Origin: Bifidobacterium sp. ESL0790
Lineage (GTDB): Bacteria > Actinomycetota > Actinomycetes > Actinomycetales > Bifidobacteriaceae
Direction of reading: 5' to 3'
Length of the DNA: 64,000 bases
Assembly (NCBI RefSeq): GCF_029395435.1
Contig: NZ_CP113915.1
Span: 1,178,001 to 1,242,000, forward strand
Of this stretch, positions 37,498 to 45,588 are shown piece after piece. Below the pieces are notes generated by a model, which saw only the letters and a program-made list of their open reading frames with translations, made no database searches and was not told the origin of the DNA. The position numbers were made by a program, and so were the translations under genes. Numbering within the stretch: position 1 is the stretch's first letter; each line of letters opens with the position of its first letter.

Positions 37498-38226
37498 TCA
37501 ATGCTGCAAGGCGCGCTCACGATGCTGGGTCTCGAGCTTCTGGCGCATGCGCTCGGCGGCGATGTCATCGATGGGCGGCAAGGGCGACGCCATGGCGGAG
37601 GAATCGGCGGGCGTGAGGTCCACGTGCTTTTCCTGCTCAAGCTGGGACTCGACGCGATGCCACAACTTCCCCACCGAGACCGCGAACACCGCCGTGCCCT
37701 GGTCGATCAGCCTCAGCACCTCATCGCCGTTCTCGCATTCCCTGACATCCTGGCCGTCGCAGATGATGGTCATATGCTCGAGCTCGCTGGTGCGGTGGCG
37801 CGAGAGGAAGCCGATGGCGGCGGTGACGTTCTGCAGATTGACGCCCGTGTCCAGCAGCTTCTTCGAGACGGCCAAGATCAGCACGTCCTTGAACGAATAC
37901 AGACGGCGCGAGCCAGAGCCATGCGACGGCGTGATGGACGGGACGACGATCTGCTTGCGGGCCCAGTAATCGAGCTGGCGGTAGGTGATGCCGGCCACCT
38001 TGGAGGCGACGGTGCCGCGATAGCCGCGTGTGGCGTCGTCATCCGAGGATTCGGTGAACAACTCCCCCTGCACCAGGTCCCCGCCGCTTGTCGCGCCGCG
38101 TTGAGGTTTCGATGCCGACGCTGAAGAAACAGAGGAAACGGAAGAAACGGAAGCGACAGTAGAACCAGCAGAAGGAGGGACAGATGTTGGCCTAGACACC
38201 GATGGTTGACGAGTGTCCATGCTCAT
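37498..38226 (-). CDS. MerR-family regulator, FtsR-like
   Basis: The 242-residue protein has a central MerR helix-turn-helix (ITYRQLDYWARKQIVVPSITPSHGSGSRRLYSFKDVLILAV, about 80-120), a low-complexity Ser/Val N-terminus, and a C-terminal helical part. It follows an FHA-domain gene. In Corynebacterium and Mycobacterium the homologous pair is odhI/garA with a MerR gene; the corynebacterial protein FtsR activates ftsZ. The context suggests the same role, but this is inference. There is no metal-binding Cys cluster of classical MerR sensors. Confidence 0.78.
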   Translation of the reverse strand: MSMDTRQPSVSRPTSVPPSAGSTVASVSSVSSVSSASASKPQRGATSGGDLVQGELFTESSDDDATRGYRGTVASKVAGITYRQLDYWARKQIVVPSITPSHGSGSRRLYSFKDVLILAVSKKLLDTGVNLQNVTAAIGFLSRHRTSELEHMTIICDGQDVRECENGDEVLRLIDQGTAVFAVSVGKLWHRVESQLEQEKHVDLTPADSSAMASPLPPIDDIAAERMRQKLETQHRERALQH

Positions 38227-38277
38227 ATGTCGCCTCCCTCTCCTAGCGAATCCAGAATCAGAGCAAATGTATTACAT

Positions 38278-38715
38278 TCACGCGGTGGCGCCAGTCGGCG
38301 AGAAGAACACCAGACGGAACTTGCCGATCATGATCTCGTCACCGTTCTTGAGCACGGCGCTGTCGACGCGCTGCCGGTTGACGTACGTGCCGTTGAGGCT
38401 ACCGGCGTCCTCCACCTGGAAAAGCGTGCCGATACGCTTGAAGATCGCATGGTTCCTGGAGACGGTGGAATCATCGAGCAGGATGTCGGCGTGCGGGTCG
38501 CGCCCGACGGTCACCTCGTCCTCATCCAGCAAATACCTTGAGCCCGAAACCGCTCCCCTGGTCGAAATGAGCAAGGCGGAGCCCGGACTCAGCTTGGTGA
38601 TGGTGTCGAGGTCGTCCTGCGTGAGCGGACGGTCGCCGGTGGCGGTCACGGGAATATTGACGGCGGGCAGACCGATGATCGTGGTCTCCCCCGCGCTTGG
38701 AATCGGATTAGTCAT
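38278..38715 (-). CDS. FHA-domain protein, GarA/OdhI-like
   Basis: The 145-residue protein has an FHA domain (about 50-140) with the phosphothreonine-binding residues in VGRDPHADILLDDSTVSRNHA and the GSLNGTYVN loop. The short N-terminus contains E10-T11-T12, resembling the ETT site that PknB/PknG phosphorylate in GarA to switch it off. GarA/OdhI controls 2-oxoglutarate use. Bifidobacteria are thought to lack the oxoglutarate dehydrogenase target, so the partner here may be another enzyme. It ends 51 bases before the FtsR-like MerR gene. Confidence 0.85.
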   Translation of the reverse strand: MTNPIPSAGETTIIGLPAVNIPVTATGDRPLTQDDLDTITKLSPGSALLISTRGAVSGSRYLLDEDEVTVGRDPHADILLDDSTVSRNHAIFKRIGTLFQVEDAGSLNGTYVNRQRVDSAVLKNGDEIMIGKFRLVFFSPTGATA

Positions 38716-38719
38716 AGCT

Positions 38720-39535
38720 CTATTCTACCGTCTTCGCGTACTTATATTGGCCGACATCCCGGGTCTGACTGATATCCACACTATCCGACGGGGTCACGTT
38801 GACCTGCGCGCCGAACTTGACCTTGAGGCGCGAGCCCACGCCGCCGGCGATGTTGACGGCGTTCTGCAGGTTTTGCGGGTCGCCGATCGCCTTCAACGTG
38901 TAGGGCGCGTGAATCTTCGTGCCGTCGCAATCGAGGCCGGTCTTCGTGTCGAAGACGTAGGACGAGGTGATGATGCGCACGTCGTTGAGCTCCATGACCT
39001 CCACGCCGGCATTGCGCAGCTCCTCAAGCAGCTGGAACATCGTGGAGGCGTCGATGCGGTCCTTCGAGCCCTCGGAGATGGTGATGACCACGCCCTTGCC
39101 GGTGGCCGGCAGACGCCCGGAGAGGATGCCGCTGGTCTCCTCGTTCTCCTTGGCGATGCGCTCGGCCTCCTGCTGCTTGTTGGCCGCGGCCTTCAGGGAG
39201 TTGAGCTGGCCGGTGAGCTCGGCCTTGCGCTGCTGGAGGTTCTGCACCTGGGTGCTGGTCTCGCTGATCAGACGGGTGAGCTCCTCCTCGCTCATCGTCT
39301 CGTAGGTGGAGGATTTGTTGTTGAGCTGGATGGCGTAGCCGAAGCCGAGCAGCGCGCACAGCACGACGATCAGAATGCTCGTCATGAGCCTGGTCAGCTT
39401 GCCGTTGGCGCGCAGGTTGGGCTTGCGCCGCACCACCGGGAACGAGCCCGTGTCGGTGCTGTCGTTGCGCTCGTCCTGCGCGTGCTGGACGTGCAGTTTG
39501 CTGACCAGATCCCTTGTCGTCTTGTTTTTCGCCAT
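38720..39535 (-). CDS. DUF881 protein
   Basis: The 271-residue protein has one N-terminal membrane helix (ILIVVLCALLGFGYAI, about 53-68), a coiled-coil stretch (TSTQVQNLQQRKAEL), and the C-terminal DUF881 domain with GKGVVITISEGSKDR and IRIITSSYVFD. DUF881 proteins are single-pass and face the outside; their role is unknown. It is the second DUF881 gene of a three-gene block with the small basic family gene, transcribed from pgsA towards the FHA gene. This grouping recurs in actinobacteria and suggests a shared cell-envelope or division role. Confidence 0.85.
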   Translation of the reverse strand: MAKNKTTRDLVSKLHVQHAQDERNDSTDTGSFPVVRRKPNLRANGKLTRLMTSILIVVLCALLGFGYAIQLNNKSSTYETMSEEELTRLISETSTQVQNLQQRKAELTGQLNSLKAAANKQQEAERIAKENEETSGILSGRLPATGKGVVITISEGSKDRIDASTMFQLLEELRNAGVEVMELNDVRIITSSYVFDTKTGLDCDGTKIHAPYTLKAIGDPQNLQNAVNIAGGVGSRLKVKFGAQVNVTPSDSVDISQTRDVGQYKYAKTVE

Positions 39536-39541
39536 CAGCGA

Positions 39542-39877
39542 TCAGCCCTTGAAGATGAAGCGACGAATCGCCGAAACGTTGGAGAAGATGCGGATGCCGA
39601 GCACGACGATGACGGCGGTCTGCAGCTGGGAGCCGACGCCGAGCTGGTTGCCGAGCAGCACCAGGAGCGTGGCGGTGAGCACGTTGGAGATGAAGGAGAT
39701 GACGAAGACCTTGTCGGAGAACGAGCGTTCGAAGTACGAGCGCGCGGCCCCGAGCAGGGCATCGAGCGCGGCCACCACCATGATCGGCAGGTAAGGCTGC
39801 AGCATGATCGGGATGTCCGGTTTGACGAAGATGCCGATGATCACGCCTATGATGAGGCCCAAAACAGCTGCCATCAC
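39542..39877 (-). CDS. Small basic family (DUF1290) membrane protein
   Basis: The 111-residue protein consists of three membrane helices with the family pattern AVLGLIIGVIIGIFVKPDIPIMLQPYLPIMVVAALDALLG. It is the usual partner of DUF881 genes in Gram-positive bacteria and forms overlapping pairs with them: its start overlaps the preceding DUF881 gene by 4 bases. Function unknown; a scaffold role in the membrane with DUF881 proteins is plausible. Confidence 0.88.
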   Translation of the reverse strand: MMAAVLGLIIGVIIGIFVKPDIPIMLQPYLPIMVVAALDALLGAARSYFERSFSDKVFVISFISNVLTATLLVLLGNQLGVGSQLQTAVIVVLGIRIFSNVSAIRRFIFKG

Positions 39878-40863
39878 TTGCTCCTTTTCGCTTGCGTGAG
39901 ATTCGTGGTCTCGGCGGCGTCCAATGTCAACGAGGAGGACGTCGAGACCTGCGGATGGATGCCCATCTGCTCGAACTGGCTGTATAGCTCCGGTTGCGCG
40001 CGTTTGCTCAGCCCGTTCGACAATGCCCTACGATCCCCTATCGCCTCTATCTTATACGGGCTTGACACCTGGTTGACGCCGATGAGGATGGTCTGCCCCG
40101 CGGTGCGCACCGAGGTTGAGGCGCCGATGCGGTATCCGTTGACCGAGATCGCCTCGGCCTTGAGGCTCCATAACAGGGAGACCATGGTCTGGATGTCGGC
40201 GTCGGTGACCACGCGGATGTGCTCGCCGTTGGTCTCCCGCGGGGTGGCGCCCGAGTTCTTCTGGCCGTTGGTGGCGATGGGGTCGGCCATGGTGATGACC
40301 ACGCCGGGGCCCTTGACCTTGAGCACGCCGTTGACCATCTCGTCGTTGGCCAGCGTGGGGTCGAGCGCCGTGGAGGGCATGGAGTCGGAGCGTTTGGTGA
40401 CCTGGGAGTGCAGGTCGGTGACTTGGGAGCTCAGCTTGTTGAGCTCGGTGTTCTGCTGCTGGAGCTCGGCGATGAGGCTTTTGCGCACCTGCTTGCGCGG
40501 GTCGGTGTTGAGCTGGCGCACGAAGACGCTGCCGGAAAGGCCCACGGCCACGCAGATCAGGAATACGACCACACGCGTGGCCCAGATGGTGAAGGCGGAG
40601 CGGGGTTTGCGCTGGGTGAGCCTCGCATCGGAGAAAAGCGGGTCGAGCGGCCTGTTGGTGAGGTCGTCGATGAGGCGCAGGCTGTCGTCGTCAACTTTGC
40701 GGCGGTGCCGGTTCTCGAGCGTGTTGGTCTCGTCCTCGGTCAGGGCGTGGCGGGTGCCGAGCTGGCGGGCGAGCTTGGAGAAGGCCGCCCTGCGTCTGAT
40801 GGGCGTCTCGTCCGGGCTGACCGGGAAGGAGGTGGGGGTTGGTGTGTCGGAAAGGCTTGCCAT
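39874..40863 (-). CDS. DUF881 protein, first copy
   Basis: This 329-residue paralogue of the 38720 gene has a longer, basic cytoplasmic N-terminus (about 1-90), a membrane helix (IWATRVVVFLICVAVGLSG, about 89-107), a coiled coil (LQQQNTELNKLSSQVTDLHSQV), and the DUF881 core (KGPGVVITMADP, VNGYRIGAST). It is followed by the small basic gene with a 4-base overlap. Its two copies may form one complex. Confidence 0.85.
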   Translation of the reverse strand: MASLSDTPTPTSFPVSPDETPIRRRAAFSKLARQLGTRHALTEDETNTLENRHRRKVDDDSLRLIDDLTNRPLDPLFSDARLTQRKPRSAFTIWATRVVVFLICVAVGLSGSVFVRQLNTDPRKQVRKSLIAELQQQNTELNKLSSQVTDLHSQVTKRSDSMPSTALDPTLANDEMVNGVLKVKGPGVVITMADPIATNGQKNSGATPRETNGEHIRVVTDADIQTMVSLLWSLKAEAISVNGYRIGASTSVRTAGQTILIGVNQVSSPYKIEAIGDRRALSNGLSKRAQPELYSQFEQMGIHPQVSTSSSLTLDAAETTNLTQAKRSK

Positions 40864-40869
40864 AGGCCG

Positions 40870-41502
40870 CTACCCGCGCTCGACGTCGTGGGTGGTGTCG
40901 CCGTCATGGTCGTGGCGGATCAGGGTGACGCCCTGGCGGATGTAGATGTAGCCGGCGAGCCAATAGAGCACGATGCCCCAGATGCCGGCGGCCAACGCCG
41001 CGAGATGCAGGATCTGGGTGAAGAGGTTCTGCCACAGGTCCGCGAAGATAAGCGCGGTGATGGCGATCATGAGCAGCGCCGTGCCGGCCTTGCCGACGAA
41101 GTGGACGGGCAGCGGGCCGTAGTCGTGCTGGGCGAGCACGACGATGAGCACCAGCAGTATCAGGTCTCGGATGCCCACGATGATGAGCATCCACCATGGG
41201 ATGATGCCCGCCAGCCCCAGGGCGAGGATACTGCAGAAGATAAGGAGCCTGTCGGCCACCGGGTCGAGGATCTGGCCGATCTTGCTGACCTGGTTGAACT
41301 TCCTGGCGATGATGCCGTCAAGCCCGTCGCTGGCCGCCGAAAGGGCGAGGACGATAAGCGCCGGGATCATCTTGCGCTCGGCGGTGAACATCGCGATGAA
41401 GGGTATGGAAACGATGCGCAGCAGGCTGATGAGGTTGGGGACGGTGAAGTAGATGTCCCTGGCGTCGGGGCTGTATCGGCTTGGTATTCTGGGGATTCTC
41501 AT
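40870..41502 (-). CDS. CDP-alcohol phosphatidyltransferase, probably phosphatidylglycerophosphate synthase
   Basis: The full catalytic signature is present in this 210-residue protein: D62-G63, A66-R67, G76, D80 and D84 (the DGx2ARx8Gx3Dx3D motif). Four to six membrane helices follow. The reaction adds an alcohol to CDP-diacylglycerol in the membrane. Phosphatidylglycerol phosphate synthesis (PgsA) is the most likely activity, but cardiolipin synthase of the Cls2 type is possible. It lies between hisG and the DUF881 block on the minus strand. Confidence 0.85.
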   Translation of the reverse strand: MRIPRIPSRYSPDARDIYFTVPNLISLLRIVSIPFIAMFTAERKMIPALIVLALSAASDGLDGIIARKFNQVSKIGQILDPVADRLLIFCSILALGLAGIIPWWMLIIVGIRDLILLVLIVVLAQHDYGPLPVHFVGKAGTALLMIAITALIFADLWQNLFTQILHLAALAAGIWGIVLYWLAGYIYIRQGVTLIRHDHDGDTTHDVERG

Positions 41503-41517
41503 TGGTGTACGGCTGCC

Positions 41518-42369
41518 TCAGATTCTCGAGGCCTGCAGGGCGGTGACGATGATGGCCCGGGCTCCGACGTCGTAGAGACGATCCATGATCTGGTTGACCT
41601 CGCTGCGGGGCACCATCACGCGCACGGCGCACCACTCGTGGTCATGCAGCGGCGAGATGGTCGGGCTTTCGAGCCCTCCGGCGATGTTGACGGCGGCGGA
41701 GACCTTGGCGATGGGCACGTCGTAGTCCATCATCACGTAGCGGCGGGCGGTGAGCACGCCTTCGAGCCTTCGTCGGAAGGTGATGAGCCGCTTGTCGTCC
41801 TCGGCGATGTGGGGCGAACGGATGAGCACAGCCTCGGAGTGCAGCAGCGGCTCGCCGAAAGTCCGCAGGCCCGCGTTGCGCAGCGTGGTGCCGGTGGAGA
41901 CGACGTCGGCGATGAGATCGGCCACCCCGAGCTGCACCGACGATTCGACGGCGCCGTCCAGGTGGGTGATGTCGGCCTTGAGGCCGTGGGCGGCCAGGTA
42001 GTCGGCCACGAGCTTGTCGAAGGAGCTGGCGATGCGCTTGCCGTCGACGTCCTCGAGCTTGGTGATTGGCGAGTCTTTGGGCGCGGCGAAGCGGAAGGTG
42101 GAGGCGCCGAAACCAAGCGGGATGTCCTCGCTGGCCTCGGTGGTGGTGTTGAGCAGCATGTCACGGCCGGTGATGCCGACGTCGATGGCGCCCTGGCCCA
42201 CGTAAATCGCGATGTCGAGCGGACGCAGGTAGAAGAGCTCCACGTCGTTGTCGTGGTCCTCGACGACCAGCTGGCGCGGTTGGGTGCGCAGCTGGTAGCC
42301 CGACTCGCCGAGCAGGTTCCACGCCGGTTCTGAAAGCATGCCTTTGTTGGGCACCGCGATTCGTAACAT
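41518..42369 (-). CDS. hisG: ATP phosphoribosyltransferase, long form
   Basis: HisG makes phosphoribosyl-ATP, the first and feedback-controlled step of histidine synthesis. With ATG 42369 (AAAGGAGG just upstream) it has 283 residues, the long form that includes a C-terminal histidine-sensing domain and needs no His[11 protein letters not shown] and [10 protein letters not shown] are typical. The frame is open upstream, but the added 50 residues are Arg/His-rich noise. It follows hisE with a 23-bp gap; other his genes lie further right, interleaved with trp genes. Confidence 0.94.
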   Translation of the reverse strand: MLRIAVPNKGMLSEPAWNLLGESGYQLRTQPRQLVVEDHDNDVELFYLRPLDIAIYVGQGAIDVGITGRDMLLNTTTEASEDIPLGFGASTFRFAAPKDSPITKLEDVDGKRIASSFDKLVADYLAAHGLKADITHLDGAVESSVQLGVADLIADVVSTGTTLRNAGLRTFGEPLLHSEAVLIRSPHIAEDDKRLITFRRRLEGVLTARRYVMMDYDVPIAKVSAAVNIAGGLESPTISPLHDHEWCAVRVMVPRSEVNQIMDRLYDVGARAIIVTALQASRI

Positions 42370-42392
42370 GGGCCGTTGCCTCCTTTGCTGCC

Positions 42393-42656
42393 CTAAAGGT
42401 TCTTGTAGATGTCGTCGAGGGTGATGCCGCGGTCGATCATCATGACCTGGAGATGGTAGATGAGCTGGCTCATCTCCTCGGCCGTGCGGTCGGCGCCCTC
42501 GTATTCGGCGGCGATCCACGTCTCGCCGGCCTCCTCGGTGATCTTCTTGCCGATGAAATGGGTACCTCGGTCGAGCTCGTCGACGGTCTTTGAGCCCGCC
42601 GGTCTGGTCTTGGCCTTCTCCTCAAGCTCCTTGAAGAGCGATTCGAATGTCTTCAT
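42393..42656 (-). CDS. hisE: Phosphoribosyl-ATP diphosphatase
   Basis: HisE hydrolyses phosphoribosyl-ATP to phosphoribosyl-AMP, the second step of histidine synthesis. The 87-residue protein is the separate, MazG-like actinobacterial type. Its helices carry the metal-binding residues E35 and E39 ([17 protein letters not shown]) and further acidic residues. It is translated together with hisG and lies 129 bp downstream of rpe. Confidence 0.93.
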   Translation of the reverse strand: MKTFESLFKELEEKAKTRPAGSKTVDELDRGTHFIGKKITEEAGETWIAAEYEGADRTAEEMSQLIYHLQVMMIDRGITLDDIYKNL

Positions 42657-42785
42657 CTGTCTTCCGTCTTCCTTGTCTTCTTTTTTTACGCGTTACTCAT
42701 CGTCCGTCACGCATACGCCACAGCGCAGGCTCACCGACGACACCACATGGCTCTCCGTGTTTCGAGCCCCGCCATTCCCAGCCGT

Positions 42786-43451
42786 TCAGGCGCGGTAGGC
42801 GGCCTCGGCCTTGGAGCGGATGTCGTCGATCGCCTGGGCACGGTCCTCGGCGCCATAGACGGCGGAACCGGCCACGAGCACGTCGGCGCCGGCCTCGGCG
42901 ACGATATGCGCGGTCTTGGAGCTCACGCCGCCATCGACCTGGATGTGGGTGCCGAGCCCGCGGCGGGTGATCTCGTCACGCAGGCGGCGCACCTTGGCCA
43001 TCTGGTTGTCGAGGAACTTCTGGCCGCCAAATCCGGGCTCGACGGTCATGACGAGAATCATGTCGAACTCGTCGAGGATGTCGAAAATCGGCTCGACCGG
43101 CTCGGCGGGGCGCACGGCGAAGCAGGCCTTGCAGCCCATCTCGTGCAGCTGGCGCGCCAGACGCACCGGGGCGTGCGCGGCACCCATATGGAAAGTCACC
43201 GAGGCGGCGCCCAGCTTGGCGTACTCCGGGGCCCAACGGTCCGGATCCTCGATCATCAGATGTACGTCGACCGGCAGGTCGGTCACCTCGCAGATGCGCT
43301 TGACCACAGGCTCGCCCAAGGTGAGGTTGGGCACGAAATGGTGGTCCATCACGTCGACGTGGACGAGGTCGGCATGGCTGATGGCCTCGAGGTCACGTTG
43401 GAGATTGCAGAAATCGGCTGAAAGAATGCTTGGTGCGATTTGAATGGTCAT
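42786..43451 (-). CDS. rpe: Ribulose-phosphate 3-epimerase
   Basis: The 221-residue TIM-barrel protein has IAPSILSADF at the start, the active-site HVDVMDHHFVPNLTLG and HLMIEDPD, and the C-terminal GSAVYGAED. It interconverts ribulose-5-phosphate and xylulose-5-phosphate, which in bifidobacteria feeds the phosphoketolase shunt. The gene sits between lgt and hisE, on the same strand. Confidence 0.95.
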   Translation of the reverse strand: MTIQIAPSILSADFCNLQRDLEAISHADLVHVDVMDHHFVPNLTLGEPVVKRICEVTDLPVDVHLMIEDPDRWAPEYAKLGAASVTFHMGAAHAPVRLARQLHEMGCKACFAVRPAEPVEPIFDILDEFDMILVMTVEPGFGGQKFLDNQMAKVRRLRDEITRRGLGTHIQVDGGVSSKTAHIVAEAGADVLVAGSAVYGAEDRAQAIDDIRSKAEAAYRA

Positions 43452-43559
43452 AGCCTTCTATCTTATGCGATATGAACGACTTGAAGGGCCCTGCGCCGCC
43501 GTTGTGAGCGTCGCCTCACCAGGTCAGGCGAATAGATGGACACTTGCGATACCATGTGT

Positions 43560-44549
43560 CTATTTTTGCCCGTGTTTCTTGTCGTTCGAGCCTCCCACAG
43601 ACCGTGATTCGGCCTTCGATTCAGCCTTGCGCCTGGACTGCTCGCGCTCCTGCTCGGCTTCGGCGCGCTCCTCCACCTCGGTCAGGGTGCGCAGCCGTTC
43701 GGCCAGCTCCGGGGTGTGGCCGCCGACGCGTTGCAGCACGACGAAGGTGATGACTCCGAGAATGAAGACGACCATCGAGACCCACACGTTGATGCGCACG
43801 CCGAGGAACTCGTGGGCGAAGTCGATGCGCAGCGCCTCGATCCAGGTGCGGCCGGCCGTGTACCACATGATGTAGATGGCGAAGAGGCTGCCGGCCTTGA
43901 GCCAGTGCGCGAGCTTGGCGCCGATCCAGACGATGAGCGCGGCGCCGATGAGGTTCCAGATCATCTCGTAGAGGAACGTGGGTTGGAAGAGGGTGCCTGT
44001 GGGGCAGCTGGCGCCGTCGTAGCATTGCTCGCCGTGGCCGATGGCCGTGCCCACCGTGTTGAGCTTGAGGCCCCAGGGAAGTTTCGTCGGGGCGCCGTAG
44101 AGCTCCTGGTTGAACCAGTTGCCGAGCCTGCCGACCGCCTGGGCCACCAGGAGCGCCGGGGCCACTGCGTCGGCCAATAGGGCCATCGGGTAATGCTTGT
44201 GGCGGCACCACACCCAGGCCGCCAGCGCACCGAGGAGCACGCCGCCCCAGATGCCGAGCCCGCCGTGCCAGATACGCACGATCTCCATCGGGTCGCCGTT
44301 CGGGCCGAAGAAGCGCTCGGGGGTGGTCACCACGTGGTAGAGGCGCGCGCCGATGATGCCGGCGGGCACGGCGCACAGGGTGATGTCGAGGATCTGGTCG
44401 AAGTCGCCGCCGTAGCGCTTCCAGCGACGGTTGGTGATCCAGACGGCCAGGATGATGCCCACGAGGATGCACAGCGCGTAGAAGCGTATGGTCACCGGGC
44501 CTATGGAGAACTGCGAGATCGTCGGCGACGGGATATAGCTCAGTAACAT
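43560..44549 (-). CDS. lgt: Phosphatidylglycerol-prolipoprotein diacylglyceryl transferase
   Basis: Lgt adds diacylglycerol from phosphatidylglycerol to the lipobox cysteine of prolipoproteins at the membrane. The 329-residue protein has seven predicted membrane helices and the family signature GRLGNWFNQELYG (about 136-148), with HGGLGIWGG earlier. It carries a Glu/Arg-rich C-terminal tail (about 285-329) that makes it longer than the E. coli enzyme. It lies downstream of trpA, separated by a strong terminator. Confidence 0.95.
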   Translation of the reverse strand: MLLSYIPSPTISQFSIGPVTIRFYALCILVGIILAVWITNRRWKRYGGDFDQILDITLCAVPAGIIGARLYHVVTTPERFFGPNGDPMEIVRIWHGGLGIWGGVLLGALAAWVWCRHKHYPMALLADAVAPALLVAQAVGRLGNWFNQELYGAPTKLPWGLKLNTVGTAIGHGEQCYDGASCPTGTLFQPTFLYEMIWNLIGAALIVWIGAKLAHWLKAGSLFAIYIMWYTAGRTWIEALRIDFAHEFLGVRINVWVSMVVFILGVITFVVLQRVGGHTPELAERLRTLTEVEERAEAEQEREQSRRKAESKAESRSVGGSNDKKHGQK

Positions 44550-44618
44550 GGCACCTCATTGATGGGAAATATGCAACTGCAAGCCATCATACGCCATCGC
44601 CTTGCAAATGGCTTGTAT

Positions 44619-44672
44619 AAAGGAATCCGCGATGGTCCACTTTCTGAAATACAGAAGCGGACCACCGCGGAT
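44619..44672 (-). terminator. Terminator of the trp operon (after trpA)
   Basis: On the minus strand a long stem (ATCCGCGGTGGTCCGCTT with its near-complement, plus 44625-44672) carries a short inner hairpin. TCCTTT follows on the transcript. It lies 37 bases after the trpA stop codon. Confidence 0.7.
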
Positions 44673-44708
44673 GTCTATTTTGGATTTGACGATTTCGGCG
44701 ATTGCCGG

Positions 44709-45587
44709 CTACTTGCGGGCGGTGCGCACGCCTTCGGTCAGTTCCTCGGTCTTGGCGGCCAGCGCCTTGAGGCCTTGTTCGGGGTCGCAGATGGCCTCGC
44801 CGCTTTCGTCGAGCAGCGTGTGGACGAGGGCCGAGCCGACGATGACGCCGTCCGCGTAGGAGCCGACCTCGCGGGCCTGCTCGGGCGTGGAGACGCCGAT
44901 GCCGACGCACACGTGCTCGGCTCCGGCCTTGCGCACGCGCTCGACCAGGTGTTCGGGTGTGGCCGAGATGGACTCGCGCTCGCCGGTGACGCCCATGCGG
45001 CTAGCCGCGTAGACGAAGCCACGGTAGTTCCGGGCGACCGCCTTCAGACGCTCGTCGGTGGAGTCGGGGGCGACCAGGTAGACGCGGTCGAGGCCGTGGC
45101 GGTCGGAGGATTCGATCCATTCGCCGGATTCGTCGGGGATGAGGTCGGGGGTGATGATGCCCGCGCCGCCGGCATTGGCCAGGTCGGTGGCGAAGCGCTC
45201 GACGCCATAATGGAAGATGAGGTTCCAATAGCCCATCAACAGCGGCACGCCGCCGGCGTTGGCCACCGCCTCGACGGCCTCGAAGGTGTCGGCGATACGC
45301 TCGCCGGCCTCAAGCGCCAGACGGGACGCGGCCTGGATGACCGGGCCATCCATCACCGGGTCGGTGTAGGGCAGACCGACCTCGACGATGTCGACGCCGT
45401 GCTTAACCAGCGTCTCGAAGGCGCGTGGCGAGTATTCCGGGTTCGGGAAGCCGAGCGGCAGATAGCCGATGAAGGCCGGACGGCCCTCGGCCTTGCACTT
45501 GTCGAGGCGTTGCGCGGTCTTGCTGGGCGTGTGGCTGATGCCGAGGGGCTGGCCTGAAGGCGTGTTCACTGTGGTTGTGTTGCTCAT
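44709..45587 (-). CDS. trpA: Tryptophan synthase alpha subunit
   Basis: TrpA splits indole-3-glycerol phosphate into indole and glyceraldehyde-3-phosphate. The 292-residue barrel has GYLPLGFPNPEYSPRAFETL near the start and DIVEVGLPYTDPVMDGP, the catalytic loop with the essential Glu and Asp, then GVIVGSALV. I chose ATG 45587 because GGAGAG lies upstream. It starts one base after the trpCB stop, so the products are made in step to form the synthase complex. Confidence 0.96.
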   Translation of the reverse strand: MSNTTTVNTPSGQPLGISHTPSKTAQRLDKCKAEGRPAFIGYLPLGFPNPEYSPRAFETLVKHGVDIVEVGLPYTDPVMDGPVIQAASRLALEAGERIADTFEAVEAVANAGGVPLLMGYWNLIFHYGVERFATDLANAGGAGIITPDLIPDESGEWIESSDRHGLDRVYLVAPDSTDERLKAVARNYRGFVYAASRMGVTGERESISATPEHLVERVRKAGAEHVCVGIGVSTPEQAREVGSYADGVIVGSALVHTLLDESGEAICDPEQGLKALAAKTEELTEGVRTARK

Positions 45588-45588
45588 T

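Noticed and set aside
40219-42333. A 704-residue plus-strand open frame
   Set aside because: It runs antisense through the DUF881, pgsA-like and hisG genes and has the Gly/Val/Asp/Glu-rich composition of a shadow of high-GC codons. No family matches it.
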